Below are positions 63,739 through 64,000 of a DNA stretch of 64,000 bases, in pieces (the stretch's first letter is position 1; the number at the start of each line of letters is the position of its first letter). The translations under genes and the position numbers were made by a program. The notes under the pieces were generated by a model. That model ran no database searches. It was not told the origin of the DNA and saw only the letters and a program-made list of their open reading frames with translations. The stretch covers positions 6,320,001 to 6,384,000 of the forward strand of contig NZ_CP050296.1 of assembly GCF_014189455.1 (NCBI RefSeq). The letters run 5' to 3'. This DNA is from Mesorhizobium huakuii. GTDB lineage: Bacteria; Pseudomonadota; Alphaproteobacteria; Rhizobiales; Rhizobiaceae.

Positions 63739-64000
63739 CTAGGCAGCGACACCACCTAAATAGGCGCTGATGACCGCTTCATTGCTTGCAAGATCACTGC
63801 CTGGCCCCTCAAGGACAACGCGCCCGGCCTTGAGAACATAGCCGTAGTCGGCGAATTTCAAGGCGACTTTGCTGTTTTGCTCCACGAGCAGGATGGTCAC
63901 GCCTTCGCGGTTGAGGCGCTGGACGATGTTCATGACTTCCTTGATCAGTTGCGGCGCCAGGCCCATTGACGGTTCATCGAGCAGGAGCACTTTGGGCGCG
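63739..64000 (-). CDS. LivF-type branched-chain amino-acid ABC ATPase, C-terminal part
   Basis: The frame runs from beyond the window edge to a stop at 63739. Visible are Walker B VLLLDEPSMGLAPQLIKEV, the switch region (TILLVEQNSKVALKFADYGY) and the LivF-type end (GRVVLEGPGSDLASNEAVIS). LivF energises high-affinity branched-chain amino-acid import. Upstream parts lie outside. Confidence 0.93.
   Translation of the reverse strand, partial: APKVLLLDEPSMGLAPQLIKEVMNIVQRLNREGVTILLVEQNSKVALKFADYGYVLKAGRVVLEGPGSDLASNEAVISAYLGGVAA

Overview
The window looks like the chromosome of a Rhizobiales alphaproteobacterium, most probably Mesorhizobium or a close relative. This rests on the protein types (DUF982, DUF768-like and DUF6894 small proteins, HWE histidine kinases, paired transglutaminase-like proteins, YkuD L,D-transpeptidases), the high GC content, and many GGAAC-N16/17-CGTT promoters of the alphaproteobacterial EcfG type. 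No rRNA, tRNA or CRISPR array was found.

Layout. 1-4.5 kb: the 3' part of a peptide/nickel-type ABC importer operon (binding protein, two permeases, fused double ATPase) with two frameshifts. 4.5-9.4 kb: gene-poor, with a histidine phosphatase, a SRAP-like protein, a DUF892 gene and several remnants. 9.5-22.6 kb: a dense set of envelope and stress genes (DMT exporter/CGNR regulator, DUF4112/DUF937, L,D-transpeptidase, DUF883, YihY, a PqiC-like lipoprotein, DUF2062, CspA, CorA, PRC-barrel, GlsB) and a probable small RNA with three CCTCCTCCC-type loops. 22.9-31.4 kb: a CheB-CheR-PAS-HWE kinase gene split by a complete IS21-family element, followed by a single-domain response regulator and a separate CheB. 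32-43 kb: a second L,D-transpeptidase, two more HWE kinases, two transglutaminase-like proteins, DUF982 proteins and gene remnants. 43.5-50 kb: PRC-barrel, GlsB, glycine-zipper lipoprotein, Hsp20 behind a ROSE-like RNA thermometer, and an OmpA-family protein. 50-63.7 kb: small unknown proteins mixed with pseudogenes (serine recombinase, cytochrome P460, MerR, two LigD-type ligase fragments). 63.7-64 kb: the C-terminal end of a LivF-type ATPase.

The unifying signal is regulatory. Thirteen exact GGAAC-N16/17-CGTT sites, about one expected by chance, lie just upstream of genes and point towards them; several near matches add to this. The genes served are mostly envelope, small-membrane or unknown proteins. 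I infer an accessory general-stress-response island in which envelope remodelling, ion transport and small stress proteins answer to EcfG, while HWE kinases of the type that often feed this pathway sit among them. EcfG, PhyR and NepR are not in the window.

A second theme is decay. At least a dozen genes carry single-base frameshifts, mostly in short homopolymers, so either the sequence has homopolymer errors or the island is eroding. The multiply broken genes and scattered truncated paralogues show that at least part of the decay is real.
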